Source: Adiantum capillus-veneris (lineage: Eukaryota; Streptophyta; Polypodiopsida; Polypodiales; Pteridaceae). Taken from it: a DNA stretch of 64,000 bases. Made by a program: the position numbers and the translations under genes. Under the pieces are notes generated by a model. The model was not told where the DNA came from. It saw only the letters and a program-made list of their open reading frames with translations, and ran no database searches. Location: NCBI GenBank assembly GCA_014529385.2, contig CM043958.1, positions 142,966,734 through 143,030,733 on the forward strand, in the 5' to 3' direction. Numbering within the stretch: position 1 is the first letter of the stretch; the number at the start of each line of letters is the position of its first letter. Positions 53,791 to 63,899 of the stretch are shown here, one piece after another.

Positions 53791-56502
53791 AATCTGAATC
53801 TTCCTAGGTGCTGCTTCTAGATCCCTTTGGGTATCTTCTACCAAACTCCTTAATTGCTTGACTCGCTCGATCTCCTCTGTAGGGTTTGGATAAGTTCCTA
53901 TCTTCTTCTTGGATCCTGGCCATTGTGGCTCATGAAGATCTTCCTTGTTGGTTTCTATCTTAGTGGTCGTTTTGGTCTCCATGGTTTCTCCTGAATCAGA
54001 ATCCTCTTCAGCGTCATTCATATATATGGGGTCGTCACTAGTCCCTATGTTGGTCTTTGAACTGGGATCTGACTTCGCTACTTTTTGGGATCTCTTTCTT
54101 TGTGTTTTCTTCTTTTTCTGAGATTGGGCAATTGATGCCGTGTCTCCTTCCTCAAGAATATAATTTTTTTTTTGGAGCATCGATCGTGTGAGTACGTTTA
54201 CTGGTACCACGAGTGTACTTGGTGATGGCTCCTCGGTAACTTCAATCAAGTTTAATGGAGTGATCTTCGGTGCATTTGTATTATTTGGTCATTGGGCAAT
54301 CAAATGATCTATGCCACATCAATTACAAATGAGTATCGGCATTGTAGACGTGCTCACTTGATTGGTTTGCATTAGTGTGGCGTTCTTTTGTAGCCTAATA
54401 GGACACTTGGCTACACGATGTGGACCTCCACACTCATAGCATTGAAGAGGTGGTCTCTTAGCAGTGTAATTGATATTTTGGCCTCTTTTTGCAAGAGCAG
54501 CTACTTGATATACAGGTTTGACTTGTCCCCAATAGTCCTCCATGTAGTATCGTGGACTTTCTTCAAGCACATCCATCCCATAGGCGATATTAGGATCTAT
54601 ATCTTCCTCATAGCCTTCCAAACAAGAAATAGATGACTCACATCCCACTTGATTCACAGAAGTGATTCTTGGATGTGGTGGTTGCGGTCCTAGCACTGGA
54701 GGTGGTAAAGGTGTTGTTTGAACAACATTTTGGGCCCTAGGGACCATGTGTTGTGCTGTTTGTTCAAGAGGTGGGGCCGGCATCAATGCAGGAACTCGAG
54801 GTGTGTCTGTCCATGCTAAGGTTGGTCTATTGGCCATCGCGCACTTAAATACTATGCAATCCTTAGCTTGATGACCATACCTACCACAGGCATTGCAATT
54901 CCCATTGAATTTTACTCTAAAAGTAGGGCATTCACTGGTACTATGCGATCCATAGCATACTGAGCACCATTGCTGCTCCCTTCTTGGATACATATGATTG
55001 TTTTGCAGAGCACGATTGTCTCCAAGACTCTCTTGAATAGCCTTGGTGAGATCTTCTAAAGTCATCTCAGATATCTTTGGCTCCTTAGCAATAGGCTTTA
55101 GGATCATTGATTGATGCCCTCATGCTTGCGAGCTAATAGATTTAGTCTCAACAGACACTCTTTCTCCTTGAATCATTAAATTATCCTCCAATTGGATAGC
55201 ATTGGTGGTGAATGCTTCCCAAGTGGTGATACCTCTAATGACTAAACCATTGTAGATATCCTCATGTCGTAATCCCCTAATGAATCTATCAAGCAATTGG
55301 TTATTGTTGCAGCGCTCATTTGGAGTACAACAAGAATTCAAATGCTTCAAGCGACTTATAAAGTCTCTCACCGACTCTCCTTCCTCTCGTTGGGCTTTCT
55401 GGAGCTGAGAAGATACACCCCAAAGTACTCCCTCTCGTATGTATTCTTTTAAGCACAGTCTCCTAAGAGTAGGGTAAATCGTTTGTTCTTCCACCCTTAG
55501 GGTTCTATACCAATCCCCAGCCTTTCCACTTAGGGTTAGGCTTAAAGCATTGCTATTATGTAGGTCATTGTGTTCTCCTAGAGAATCGCATATTTGTTCA
55601 AACACTTCGATATGCTTTCTCACATCCCCGTCTCAACTAAATTTTTGTGTGAGCTTGGCTATTTGTACTGCCTTACTTCTAGGCTCTCTATCAGGCGTGT
55701 TATGCATATTCTCAGCAATAGATCGACCAATAGTTTGAGCAAAAGTTGCCAAGTTACCTAAGTGAGCAGGCACCATGGATAAAGGCGCTCCAGAGACTAC
55801 ATGTGGAGTAGGTATTGGCATCGGGCTTGGCGCATAGGAAGCCCTTGGTAACCACGTTGGGTACAATGTTGTGCCATGTGGTGGTCCAAAGTTCATATGT
55901 GTGACCCTAGGCATAGCAGACGTCGGATGTGACATGCTAATGCTAGCCGATATAGTCCCATGGAAATAAGAACTTGTGTATTGTGGTTGTGGAGCATAGG
56001 TAGTTGAAACAATGGTAGGGGTAGGGACTACATGAGTGTGATGACCCATAGGTGCATACGATTGGTACACACTTGTAGGTACTGTTGCAGGCATTGAGCT
56101 ACCATGTAGTGGTGCTTTACTAACAAATGAGGTCCATAGCGTGTTTCTCGGCATGCCCTTCATTGGGGTAGGCATGGTAGCCATGGTGTCATCAAGGGAA
56201 ATATGAGCTAGACTTGGAAAGGTGAAGCTATCACTTGTGGGCTCAGATTGCACTGAGACCCCTGGAGAAACAACATATGGGGGATCCATCGGACTTACCG
56301 AGGGAGTCTCCATTTGCGATAAGGTTGGTTGTTTAGCCTTTTCTGTATCTAAGAATCTCATGAGACCCATTGAAGGCATGTTGATCCCCTTGTTCTGTCT
56401 CTCTAACTCAATGACCCTATGGATGACCTCACAAACTCTTTGTTCTTGATCCACTACACTAGTAGCACCCATTGTGGATTGTACGACATCTAACCAACCC
56501 AT
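53728..56502 (-). pseudogene. N2 gag core with zinc knuckles
   Basis: One frame runs from 56502 to 53728 with four stops, all TGA (55633-55635, 55120-55122, 54319-54321, 54289-54291). It starts MGWLDVVQSTMGATS, passes a Pro/Ser/Thr/Met-rich stretch, then a retrotransposon Gag domain with DVRKHIEVFEQICDSLG, LTLSGKAGDWYRTL and EGESVRDFISRLKHLN (55620-55340). Zinc-knuckle-like motifs follow: CSVCYGSHSTSEC, CNACGRYGHQAKDC (canonical CX2CX4HX4C) and CYECGGPHRVAKC. A further CN-stop-CGIDHLIAQ-stop may be another knuckle with two positions turned into stops. The frame ends in an acidic and basic linker. Gag would form the particle shell and bind RNA. Confidence 0.8.
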
Positions 56503-57270
56503 GATAGGTGCGACCTGTGTATAGGTCAGTCAGAGTCTCTGTTTGTAATTCGTACTCCCAGTTCTCATTTAGGAACACTCCATCTAGGATTGAGGTGCTA
56601 GGGGTGTCCTTTGAGCTAGATGCAATGTTGCTTTCTAGGGGTTGGTCCTTAGCCGTTGCTAAATTAGGAGCACTTGATTTCTCTCTTAGCAAGGATATTG
56701 ACATAGGAGCTTTCGCTTTTAACTCTCTTCGTTGCTCCGCCTTGCGCAAGCTCTCGACTTCCTTTTCCCTCGCTGCAAGGATATATCGCTCAACCTCTTG
56801 CACTTCGGCAAGGCTTCTACCATCGGGTAATATGACCTCAGAGGGAAATAACTCTGAAGAGTCAGAAGGTGCAGTGAATGAAGTATTCACGTGCACATTC
56901 TCTAACGGTATAGGGTCTACTTTTTTCACGAATGGAAAATTTACTTCCCCACCCCCCTCATTTACATCATTAGCTCCATGTTCAGAGCGAGTGACTCTAC
57001 TAAAGGTTTCCTTCAGGCGGCTAAGCACGCTTGGCCCGAACCGCGGGCCCATGGCATGCATTTCTTGGCTTGAGCTATCAGGATTAGGCATTGGGAAACC
57101 CTCCATGACGTCGTAGTCAGAGGAAGAGTCACTAGCCGGTATGTTCGGGTCTTGCCTTGGGTCCCCGTCGAGGGCCCGAAACCTAAAGTAGGTGGATATT
57201 GAGAACTCGCATAAGTTGAAATTCTCTCTAGTTGCTCCGTCTCTAGCACACGACCAGAGCGCAAATGCAT
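56459..57270 (-). pseudogene. N2 gag, N-terminal part
   Basis: The start MHLRSGRVLETEQLE at 57270 carries the LRSGR phrase found near the N-terminus of many plant gypsy Gag proteins. A frameshift near 57165 leads into the frame that ends at 56459, with acidic, Ser-rich sequence, VLSRLKETFSRVTRSEHG, then LPDGRSLAEVQEVERYILAA and a helix-forming AREKEVESLRKAEQRRELKA. It ends in overlap with the next frame at 56502. A second start choice at 57283 exists in the other frame but lacks the LRSGR phrase. Confidence 0.65.
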
Positions 57271-57283
57271 GTGCCTTTGGCAC

Positions 57284-57970
57284 CCTACAAACGTCGGCGA
57301 ATAACCTCGAAGGTTAACCGCTTACCTTTTCTAAGCGTCCGTTTTCACTCGTGTTTTTTACGTTTTTAATGTTTTATAATGTTTTATTTTTTTTATTAAA
57401 GTGTGTGATAGCTCGAAATGAGCGTATCACTTAGAGGGTCATTGTGTGCTTTACAGCACAATTTTCGGGCATCTTACGTTCCGTTGGTTCTCAAAAAATC
57501 GATTTTTAGCTACGTGTGAAGCTAAAATTCGTTTTTTTTAAAGGCGACTGAGGCCTAGGCCTGAGCGTGAGCTTGGGCTTGGGTCTTGGAGATATTCCCG
57601 ATCCCGGTCCTACCTTTAATTTTACTTTTATTTTTATTTTTTTATTTTTTAAAGGATAAGGTTGCCGCGGCCTACTCGAGAGTACACACACACTCTATCT
57701 ACCTACTTCTAACTAATACACCTACTCTTACACACTAACACACTCTATTAGCTTTCATTGATCTACTTCCTACTTACTGCACACAGAAAACTAACTACCT
57801 TAATACATAGAGAATAAACACAGTACCTTCGAAAACTCCATTAACAAAAAAATACACAGTATAACACCAAATCCCTGTTCTCAACACACACACCCTCCTT
57901 CCTTACCTTTCCTACAATAGAAATTGCACCACGGAGAAGCACAGAGTAATACTCGAGCTTAATGCACGGC
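57284..57970. other. N2 5' leader
   Basis: Untranslated leader between primer site and Gag, with a T-rich tract at 57380-57400 and another near 57625-57650. No packaging or other signal could be assigned. Confidence 0.5.
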
Positions 57971-57990
57971 AGTCCCTGGCAACGGTGCCA
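57971..57990 (-). promoter_or_regulatory. primer-binding site of N2
   Basis: TGGCACCGTTGCCAGGGACT on the minus strand, four bases from the LTR. It closely resembles the TGGCGCCGTTGCC primer sites of plant Ty3/gypsy (Tat/Ogre) elements. Confidence 0.82.
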
Positions 57991-57994
57991 AAAA

Positions 57995-58227
57995 TGTGCG
58001 TGTATGTCGCACGTGTCAATGCAAGGAACTTGCCGATACACTGTGTGCGAGCCACGAATGGCTCCAAGCACACAACAAGCCTAAACTAGTAAGCTCAAAG
58101 ATGACGATGGTGTGTCACTCACTGCTCTACGCTTGCTTCGTGGAGGATTCCTCGCCGCGAAGAAGAGGGAGACGCCGCTACACAGTGCTCAACGGCCTCG
58201 CCGCCATCGTGCCGCCGCAATGCTCGA

Positions 58228-58289
<62 letters not shown>

Positions 58290-58628
58290 ACTCACTCATA
58301 CACAGACACACAAGGAGATAAAGAAGAAGAAGATGGAGATGGAGCAAGAGCACTCTTCAATTGCACAAATGAGAGAATGAGTGAATTTTAGGTTTAGTTG
58401 ACTTTTATATGAGCTCGCCCCATTCACACTTGGACGCCCATTCTTAGCCAACTAATCCCTTGAATGTTCCAGTTAGAGTGCGCCTCTCATCGGTGCTCAC
58501 TCTTACCCTTTTCCTATTGGATCGACAAGCCCAGTACCTGACTCTACCAAATAAATAATACAATGTCCGCCGTAGGTTACAATGTCTGTCGTAGGTGATA
58601 GGGTGTCCGTGAGCCCTGAGGGTTAACA
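57995..58628 (-). repeat. 5' LTR of N2
   Basis: Partner of 49709-50336, with the (CT)n tract at 58231-58285 in the same place but about 12 bp shorter. Confidence 0.9.
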
Positions 58629-58639
58629 ACAGATATGCG

Positions 58640-60460
58640 CATCAATTGTATGAACCCTCATATGATATACATGGTCCTCATAAATCTCCTTACAGAAGCA
58701 ATTCCATAATGCACCAGGATGTATCGAATCACAAAAAACCAGAATGACTACAAAAAGTAGGCATAATTGTTGCCATGTTTGTTGAAGAGAAGCTTCTTCC
58801 AAACAAAGGAACCATTCATCATCAACTCATGCATTACATGCTTCTTTAAATGTGTCATATACTTGTCCATTGAAGCTTCTAATATCCTCAAAAGACTTAC
58901 ATCCTTTGCACATGTTGAGTAACATACACAAATAGTACAAATCTCCATCATTGGGAACAATGTGGTACATTCTTCCAATCATGTCACCAATTTGTCTTTG
59001 AGTCCATGTTCTACTTGCTGGCTTCCAAACCCACTTTTTTGGGAAGTCTACGTACAACAAATCGTTGGCCTCTGGATATTTTTGATTTGCAACAAACCAC
59101 TCAGTGAGCGTTGTCTTTTTGCTGACCTCTCTCTCCACCACACTCTGTACAGTCGCTCTGTCGTTGAAGATGACTTGATTTTGATGAGGCAAGTGAACTT
59201 GGAGCCGTTGTATGTCAGGTTTCTCTTGATGCATGTCAAACCCAAATATCCTCCAGATAGCCTTAGATGCTGATACATATCGAGCATTAAGATAGTTTGT
59301 AACTTCATTTAGAAGCGCTTCACTATCTTGTAGAACAATAGTGGCCTTGTCATGTCCCTTATACACATACTTGTAGAGATATTGTACAGCGGATATAGTG
59401 GAGCAAACCTCCACATTGATATGTGCATTGTACCTTATTGACAAAAATGGATTGTATGGAACGATCCATTTATTACTCATTTTCACTTTATTACGAACAG
59501 TGTAATTTCCATCATCCCTCCTCATGTACATTGGGTATCCATCCCTAGCCATAGTAGTTGATACACTGAAGCTTCAAGGATATTTAAACCTGCACTTTCC
59601 CTCTTTGATACACGGAGCATTCTTATTCAATTTTCCACGCGGGCCATGCACATTACATCGACTGATAACATCATACAACTATGAAACATCACCTTATCAG
59701 GAAGCTATGCACACACAATCTTATCATAATGCAATGTCTCTGCTGGCTTATGCTCATATGCAAGTATCAATAGAATGTGAGCATGAGGAAGGCCTCTCTT
59801 TTGGAACTCAATCACAGAAATGTAACCAATGACCTTACCAAAAATAGCTCTCTTAATCAGAAAGCCCATCAAATCCTTGAGCTTCTGGTAGAAAACACGG
59901 GCAATAAGATCAGGAACATGTTATCCTGTTTTCCAAGCTAAAGCACCACAAAAGGAACATGCAAAATCCAAGTTGCCTATGTTGTGAAGAATACACTTTT
60001 CATGAGAAAGAGACAACATAGAGATATGCATCAAGGAAGTGGTCTCAGAAAATAAGTAGTTGATAGATAGGCAATGTGTCTCAACTTTGGAGTAATCTCC
60101 CTCTCTGGAGGAAATTACAAGCTCCTCAAGAACATCTCCATTATTGGCTTCCAAATTGCCTTCCACTTCAATCCCTACATAACTTTGTGGGAGCATTGAC
60201 ACGATATCTACATCCATTGCAATCGTTCCCTGAGAAAATTCACTGCATCGATTCACATTTATCAAATGTTGGCAATCTTCCAAGCGAGGCACATTAATCT
60301 CCCCCAGAGAGTGTCGAACTCTATCTCGTGATGTTGCATGTCGCGTATCTCAAGAGGCTTGACATATGCTACTACGTCTTGCATGTCCAGCAGACAACAC
60401 CTTTGGACCAATAGCGATATGTCCAACAAATAACTCTTATAAGTACTCACAGATATATAC
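58640..60460 (-). pseudogene. Helitron Rep (HUH endonuclease) region
   Basis: On the minus strand, after a damaged N-terminus (60462-59921) that includes CSFCGALAW, the sequence jumps to VFYQKLKDLMGFLIKRAIFG and then the Rep core EFQKRGLPHAHILLIL (59820-59780), where HAH is the HUH metal site. The frame 59552-58827 follows with MARDGYPMYMRRDD, NPFLSIRYNAHINVEVC and AVQYLYKYVYKGHD, the paired-Tyr motif that attaches to DNA. It ends with the linker FKEACNA, a TGA, and DDEWFLCLEEASL. About 400 residues normally present between the CxxC region and the Rep core are missing. The order and key residues are those of plant Helitrons. The deletion and stops indicate loss of function. Confidence 0.87.
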
Positions 60461-60565
60461 AAGAGAAGAAAGGATTTCCCAACTATGTCTATCTTTCTTT
60501 GAGGGAGTCAGTGAGAGAATCTTGCCAACAAATGTCTATATACTTCTATATATGTCTCTCTATAT

Positions 60566-61325
60566 GTTATCTAATTACTACTAAGGATATAATTGGGGGA
60601 GCGAGTCCATTAGATTAGCCCATTGACGATTGTCGGTTAAGGCCTGAGTTTCTGCCGGAAATTTCCCACTGCGGTTACAATGCGCCAGCCTGCACGTCAA
60701 TTGGATTCTCGCTGTCGATGCAGATGTTCCCGTTTTGCACCCTTATTTTACCCCGTCCAGTTTATATAAATAAATCATTCATTATGATTTTTTTTTTGTT
60801 GGACTTGGATGATGCTTGCCTAACCTAGCCACTCAAAAGATTATAAGTACTATTGAGTCGATATAAAAGGAGCAGAAGCCCTAATTTTTTTCCATCTGCA
60901 AGTTGGGAGCACTAATGAAGAGTAGAGCTTCCTAGCGCTTCTAGCGTTATCTAATTACTACTAAGGATATAATTGGGGGAGCGAGTCCATTAGATTAGCC
61001 CATTGACAGTTGTCGGTTAAGGCCTGAGTTTCTGCCGGCAATTTCCCACTGCGGTTACAATGCGCGAGCCTGCACGTCAATCGGATTCTCGCTGTCGATG
61101 CAGATGTTCCCGTTTTGCACCCTTATTTTACCCCGTCCAGTTTATATAAATAAATCATTTATTATGAATGTTTTTTTGTTGGACTTGGATGATGCTTGCC
61201 TAACCTAGCCACTCAAAAGATTATAAGTACTATTGAGTCGATATAAAAGGAGCAGAAGCCCTAATGTTTTTCCATCTGCAAGTTGGGAGCACTAATGAAG
61301 AGTAGAGCTTCCTAGCGCTTCTAGA
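60566..61325 (+). repeat. 380 bp tandem duplication with a TATA-like box in each unit
   Basis: Unit 1 (60566-60945) and unit 2 (60946-61324) are nearly identical; a handful of substitutions and a short indel in a T-run separate them. Each has TTATATAAATAAATCATT and, further right, GATATAAAAGGAGCAGAAGC, with TATAAAAGG at 60862-60870 and 61242-61250. This looks like a plus-strand core promoter and leader, but no gene can be assigned downstream. Confidence 0.88.
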
Positions 61326-61789
61326 CACTGATCAGCCCGACATTTGTGGGTCTAGCAGCAGCCATTATCTATAGGTTTTTCTCTAGTTGAGCTCATGATG
61401 GCCAAGCAATGGCCCTAGTGCTCTTGTGTGCAATAGATCAGCATAGCATTTTGCAGATTCAACCCCATACCAGCCACTACAGTAGGATAGCCAACATTTG
61501 CAAAATTGGTCAACCCATTATTCGTCTTTGGCAGCCCACATCAAGATGGATTCAAAGGTGCATCCAAATCAGCCCCGGAGGTGCTTCATTATGAAGAGTT
61601 ACCATGGTGACAATCCCCATTTGAGTTGGTAGAGTTGCATTGAGGCTTGAATTGTTGTGTACATTTTGTTTACGCAATCAAAAGCAAATACCACATCGGC
61701 AATGGTCTGGGGGGCCCTTGTTGAAAGGGTTGGTTGGGATCCCATTGGGTGTCAGTATCCTCTTCTCTATATATCTCTCTATTTTCATT
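61326..61789. other. no recognised gene downstream of the tandem duplication
   Basis: Plus-strand frames of 60-70 codons (61409-61594, 61640-61852) have no known domain. If the tandem block is a promoter, its transcript would run through here. Confidence 0.45.
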
Positions 61790-62150
61790 ATGTTGCACCT
61801 GACACCAAGGCAATGGCAAGCACGACGTTTTCTTTCAGCAACCATTGACTAACAACATGATCATGAATTATTGTGCCCATATCAGCATCTTGTGTAATGG
61901 CACATGCCTTCACTCCGTAAGTATATGTGATTTCCTTCAAGATGCGAGTGCACGTGATTGCATTGGGAGAGACACTCTCGCTTGCACCCACCAAAAATAG
62001 CCCAAAGCTTCTTGACCCTACCCAAATTGGGCATATTTGGCAATCAATGCATTCAAAGAGACGGCATCCTATATAGGAAGCTCTCTCCCACTTTTTGTGC
62101 TTTATGAAGTGCTTCACATTTGTCATACCTAGAAAGAAGTTCAGACATTG
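61790..62150 (-). pseudogene. PPR repeat fragment
   Basis: The minus strand reads GASESVSPNAITCTRILKE, ALVSGAT and NVVLAIALV segments, which match PPR phrases (SPNAITY-ILKA and DVVLGTALV). CIDCQICPIWVGS in a shifted frame is the same WNALIVGYAQ region seen in the 6-11 kb array. About one PLS unit is present, with a frameshift. Confidence 0.65.
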
Positions 62151-62226
62151 CACACACCTAGAATACGATTCCACCTCCCAGTTCCCATATCGCCTTCTTA
62201 GAATGTTTTGGAAGCATAATTCAAGG

Positions 62227-62227
<1 letters not shown>

Positions 62228-62295
<68 letters not shown>

Positions 62296-62313
62296 AATGC
62301 ATCCAAAACATAC

Positions 62314-62379
<66 letters not shown>
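62228..62379. repeat. CT, TA and AG microsatellite cluster
   Basis: (CT)n 62229-62292, (TA)n 62315-62338 and (AG)n 62339-62379. The CT and AG arms could form a long hairpin. Confidence 0.93.
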
Positions 62380-62382
<3 letters not shown>

Positions 62383-62619
62383 GGTGCATAAAACAACTTT
62401 GGAGAGAGTATAGTCAAAGTTGTGGAAGGAAACTATGAGAGAGGGAGAATCGGTGTAGATAGGGGCTACCATTGTAGCTTAAGCGAGAAGCAAAAGTCTA
62501 AAAACCCACATGAAAGAGCTCTCCAAAGGTATCTATATTTATATATATACTATCTATATCTTACTTACTAAGTATAATGGGAAAGAGAGAGAGTTTGTGC
62601 AAAAAATTATGAACACTCC

Positions 62620-62771
<152 letters not shown>

Positions 62772-62779
62772 ACAGGAGG

Positions 62780-63589
62780 TGTGACTCAAAAGACATATTG
62801 GCAACAAAAATAATACAATTATGGAGATCCTCTGAAAATGTAATATCCAAAGAAGACAACCAAGAGTCGTGAGGAAATTGGTATCCACTACATACATAAG
62901 CCTCCCCCAAAATGTAGTCAATATCTGCAAAGCCACCAAAATATAGATCCGCTAAGCCTATTATGAGAAAGAAGTGATTATTACTATCGGTTACATAATT
63001 CACTTCTTGCAAGGGTTGCCCTGCTTTGAACTGGATGGAACATCTCCAACGGCATTAATCCCCTTCTTGGGACAATGGGTTGTTATCAATGCATTGAGCT
63101 TGTTTGAGATAGATATGACTTCAGAGACACCTGTAGTATGTTGTATTTCTACGGCGGTCAATTTGTTGCTAGTGCTTCGTAGTTTAGGCACAATGCTTTT
63201 GAAATCCATGCTATCCTTGTCAAGAAGAGACCTCTCCAAGAGATTCATGATTTTTGACTTGTTGCTTTCTATGCGAGAAAGTTGTTCTTGCACTGAGCTC
63301 TGTTGTGCTACAAAATACCATTGATCTGTAGGTGCATCCGCTCCTCTAGACGATGAAGATAAACCCCTTTCTCATCTTGTGAATGGATCAACCTGTGAAT
63401 ACTCTCTTTGTAGCAAACCTGTGATGCCTCCACTCCCTCACATGAGGCTTGAATTTTGGAGCATACTGTGTGGATGATACCTAGTCCATCTACAATTTGC
63501 TTCTTTGAAGGTCCATCCCCACCTTGGGCAACGCTCTTGGCATTTCGTAAATTGTTTCCTGGGTCTCTCTCTGGGGTAGAAAATATCAC
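62780..63589 (-). other. coiled-coil-like open frames of unknown origin
   Basis: Three minus-strand frames follow each other closely: 63589-63308 (93 codons, ERDPGNNLRNAKSVAQ... and EKGVYLHRLEERMHLQ), 63293-63000 (97 codons, MQEQLSRIESNKSKIMNLLE...), and a segment to about 62780 (EVNYVTDSNNHFFLIIGLAD...). The second has regular Leu/Ile/Met spacing and high Lys/Glu/Ser, suggesting a coiled coil. I recognise no family. The segment 63000-63110 resembles sequence next to the Helitron helicase end (47965-48070). Confidence 0.4.
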
Positions 63590-63836
63590 CTCCAGAAGTA
63601 AGCACTTGCTCCATTACTGTAAGATAAGATATATATTTAGCATCGGGTTATACATGGTTTTCTCTCTATCTATTTCTCCCTCTCTATTTTTCTCCTATCC
63701 ACCTCTCTATACCTCCCTCTCTATGGTGCAAGGTGGCCATAGACAAAGCAATAGCCAAAGCCTGAGTGCATCCTATGGCCATACCAAAAGGTTGTTGACT
63801 TTCCTATGGGCATAATGTGAAACCGAGCGTGCATGC

Positions 63837-63860
63837 GCACACACACACACACACACACAG
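63837..63860 (+). repeat. (CA)n microsatellite
   Basis: About 24 bp of CA repeats. Confidence 0.85.
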
Positions 63861-63899
63861 AGGCTATACCTATATAGCTATATCTCTTTAACTCTCCTT

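Larger units (their letters stand above)
49709..58628 (-). mobile_element. LTR element N2, Gag-protease type, no reverse transcriptase
   Basis: Two LTRs (49709-50336 and 57995-58628) flank 7.66 kb. On the minus strand: primer site (57971-57990), Gag (57270-53728), retropepsin and tail (about 53790-52263), a small frame (52171-51956), about 1.6 kb without coding, a purine tract next to the LTR (50337-50348) and the 3' LTR. Flanking ACAAA (49704-49708) and ACAGA (58629-58633) fit a 5 bp target duplication with one change. No reverse transcriptase, RNase H or integrase motif was found in any frame. The primer site resembles that of plant Tat/Ogre-type Ty3/gypsy elements. Confidence 0.85.
48081..60460 (-). 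mobile_element. Helitron, minus strand, interrupted by LTR element N2
   Basis: Rep-type sequence lies at 58640-60460 and Pif1-type helicase at 48081-49708. The two halves join in frame if N2 (49709-58628) and one copy of its 5 bp target duplication are removed. The N-terminal part of Rep has a large internal deletion, and both halves contain stops and frameshifts. Helitron termini (5' TC and 3' CTRR hairpin) were not located, so the limits given are those of the coding remnants. Confidence 0.82.

Noticed and set aside
53728-56502. TGA recoding as selenocysteine in the N2 gag
   Set aside because: Land plants lack the selenocysteine machinery, no hairpin element was seen, and the element has other frameshifts and TAG stops; decay is simpler.
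59524-60584. Plus-strand open frames of 70-100 codons opposite the Rep region
   Set aside because: They are antisense shadows of the Helitron coding sequence with no domain of their own.
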